This document shows positions 8,037 to 8,883 of a stretch of DNA of 8,883 nt, piece by piece. The notes beneath the pieces are model-generated. The model worked only from the letters and a program-made list of their open reading frames with translations, did not search any database and was not told the origin of the DNA. How positions within the stretch are numbered: the stretch's first letter is position 1; every line of letters begins with the position of its first letter. The position numbers were made by a program, and so were the translations under genes. This stretch comes from Syntrophobacteria bacterium (GTDB lineage: Bacteria; Desulfobacterota; Syntrophobacteria; JARFUL01): positions 1-8,883 of the forward strand of contig JARFUL010000006.1 of the NCBI GenBank assembly GCA_029289015.1, written 5' to 3'.

Positions 8037-8564
8037 ATGCAGATATCCGTCACCTTCAGGCATGTGGACAGCTCCGAGCACCTGAAAGACTATGTTCATG
8101 AGAAGATGAGGCGGCTGGCCAAGTTTCTCGAGGACCCGGTTGACATTAACGTAGTGCTCTCTGTGGAGAAGTTCAGGCGCATAGCCGAGGTGAAGGTAAA
8201 TGCTAACGGTTTTCGCATAAACGGGGTGGAGGAGACGGAAGACCTCTACTCCTCGGTTGACAGGGTACTGGACAAGCTGGAGGCCCAGGTTAAAAAGAAG
8301 AAGGACAAGATGTTAAGGGGCGGCAAGATGCGGGGTGAGCCCGCGTTTGGCGCCGCGGATCTCTCTCCTCCCGAAGTGGAGGATGAGCCCAAGGTGATCA
8401 GGGAAGACCTGTTCTATACCAAGCCTCTCGACATGGAGGACGCGATCCTGGAGCTTACGTCTTCCAAGGACGACCTCATAGTGTTCAAGAGCGCACGCAC
8501 GGGCGTTATAACCGTACTGTACAAGAGGAAGGACGGGAGTATCGGGCTCGTGGAGGCCGAATAA
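8037..8564 (+). CDS. hpf: Ribosome hibernation promoting factor, long form
   Basis: HPF binds the 30S decoding region of idle ribosomes; the long form also pairs two ribosomes into inactive 100S dimers without RMF. At 175 residues it has both parts: the S30AE N-domain (1-95: MQISVTFRHVDSSEHLKDYV, then the basic helix LEAQVKKKKDK) and a C-terminal dimerisation domain (about 119-173: IREDLFYTKPLDMEDAILEL, then VFKSARTGVITVLYKRKDGSIGLVE). A charged, Pro-containing linker at about 96-118 separates them. The short HPF that accompanies rpoN in E. coli is about 95 residues and lacks the second domain. The gene lies between rpoN and ptsN as in many proteobacteria and has the best ribosome binding site in the window. 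Confidence 0.96.
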   Translation: MQISVTFRHVDSSEHLKDYVHEKMRRLAKFLEDPVDINVVLSVEKFRRIAEVKVNANGFRINGVEETEDLYSSVDRVLDKLEAQVKKKKDKMLRGGKMRGEPAFGAADLSPPEVEDEPKVIREDLFYTKPLDMEDAILELTSSKDDLIVFKSARTGVITVLYKRKDGSIGLVEAE

Positions 8565-8576
8565 TCATTTTCGGCC
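8555..8576 (+). other. Hairpin over the hpf stop codon
   Basis: GGCCGAA (8555-8561) pairs perfectly with TTCGGCC (8570-8576) around an 8-nt loop that contains the TAA stop. The next bases are GAGGCAAAG, so there is no terminator T-run. It leaves the ptsN ribosome binding site AGGAG (8592-8596) free and may protect or process the hpf mRNA end. Confidence 0.4.
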
Positions 8577-8603
8577 GAGGCAAAGTATTCTAGGAGTGCG
8601 GCC

Positions 8604-8883
8604 ATGAAGGTCTCCGACCTTTTGAACAAGAGAAGTGTGATCCTTGAGCTGGGCGCGACCAGCAAGATGGAGGTCTTGGAGGAGCTTGCCCGCGCGGTCT
8701 CCTTCGACGCGGAGTCTCTCGACCCTTCCCTGCTGGTGGAGGCCCTGAGGGAACGTGAGAGGCTGGGCTCCACGGGGATCGGCGACGGGGTGGCCATACC
8801 TCACGGCAAGGTCCAGGGGCTCGACAGGATGGTGGTCTCCTTCGGGCGCTCCACCTCGGGGATAGATTTCGAGTCCATGGACC
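8604..8883 (+). CDS. ptsN: Nitrogen PTS regulatory protein EIIA-Ntr (3' end outside window)
   Basis: PtsN is the terminal phosphate acceptor of the nitrogen phosphotransferase chain (EI-Ntr to NPr to PtsN). It has regulatory rather than sugar-transport roles, such as control of potassium uptake and nitrogen-linked responses in species where it is studied. The first 93 of a usual 150 or so residues are present and the frame is still open at the window end. Diagnostic is the stretch around ERLGSTGIGDGVAIPHGK, with phospho-acceptor H67 (codon 8802-8804) equivalent to the conserved active-site His of the family. ATG 8604 is supported by AGGAG (8592-8596) 7 nt upstream. The place after hpf, with a 39-bp gap, is the classic rpoN-hpf-ptsN order. 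A fructose-type EIIA is less likely given this context. Confidence 0.94.
   Translation, partial: MKVSDLLNKRSVILELGATSKMEVLEELARAVSFDAESLDPSLLVEALRERERLGSTGIGDGVAIPHGKVQGLDRMVVSFGRSTSGIDFESMD

Overview
The window is a GC-rich bacterial chromosome segment (well above 60 % GC by eye) in which every recognisable gene is on the + strand. It reads as a conserved housekeeping operon of a Gram-negative, LPS-making bacterium. The order pyrG-kdsA-kdsC-lptC-lptA-lptB-rpoN-hpf-ptsN, a Cys-type (metal-dependent) KDO-8-phosphate synthase, a long-form HPF, and heavy use of AGG (Arg) and ATA (Ile) codons in GC-rich DNA together suggest a deltaproteobacterial (Desulfobacterota-like) lineage. That placement is an inference from gene content and order, not from a marker search.

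Layout. Positions 1-1103 hold the 3' part of a GAF-domain sensor histidine kinase whose start lies outside the window. A 269-bp gap (1104-1372) follows. Its first part is GC-rich with short hairpins, and its second part is an AT-rich island with a perfect TTGACA -35 element, the likely main promoter of the downstream operon. Then come pyrG (CTP synthase, 1373-3046), kdsA (3053-3865), kdsC (3907-4548), lptC (4598-5197), lptA (5178-5762, overlapping lptC), lptB (5784-6506), rpoN (sigma-54, 6542-7996), hpf (long form, 8037-8564) and the 5' part of ptsN (8604 to the window end). No gap exceeds 300 bp. No tRNA, rRNA, CRISPR array, insertion sequence or phage gene was seen.

How the genes work together. 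KdsA makes KDO-8-phosphate and KdsC dephosphorylates it to KDO. CTP made by PyrG is the cofactor that activates KDO as CMP-KDO for lipid A-core assembly. LptB is the cytoplasmic ATPase, LptC the inner-membrane-anchored periplasmic protein and LptA the periplasmic bridge of the machine that moves finished LPS to the outer membrane. RpoN, HPF and PtsN form the usual downstream regulatory group: sigma-54 promoter recognition, ribosome hibernation and the nitrogen phosphotransferase system. The arabinose-5-phosphate isomerase gene kdsD, often found between kdsA and kdsC in related operons, is absent here.

I found no convincing previously undescribed system. The most useful second-look points are a series of small hairpins in five intercistronic gaps, start-codon corrections for pyrG and lptA and an open start for kdsC, an AT-rich run with a perfect TATAAT inside the start of lptB, and the long HPF type next to rpoN.
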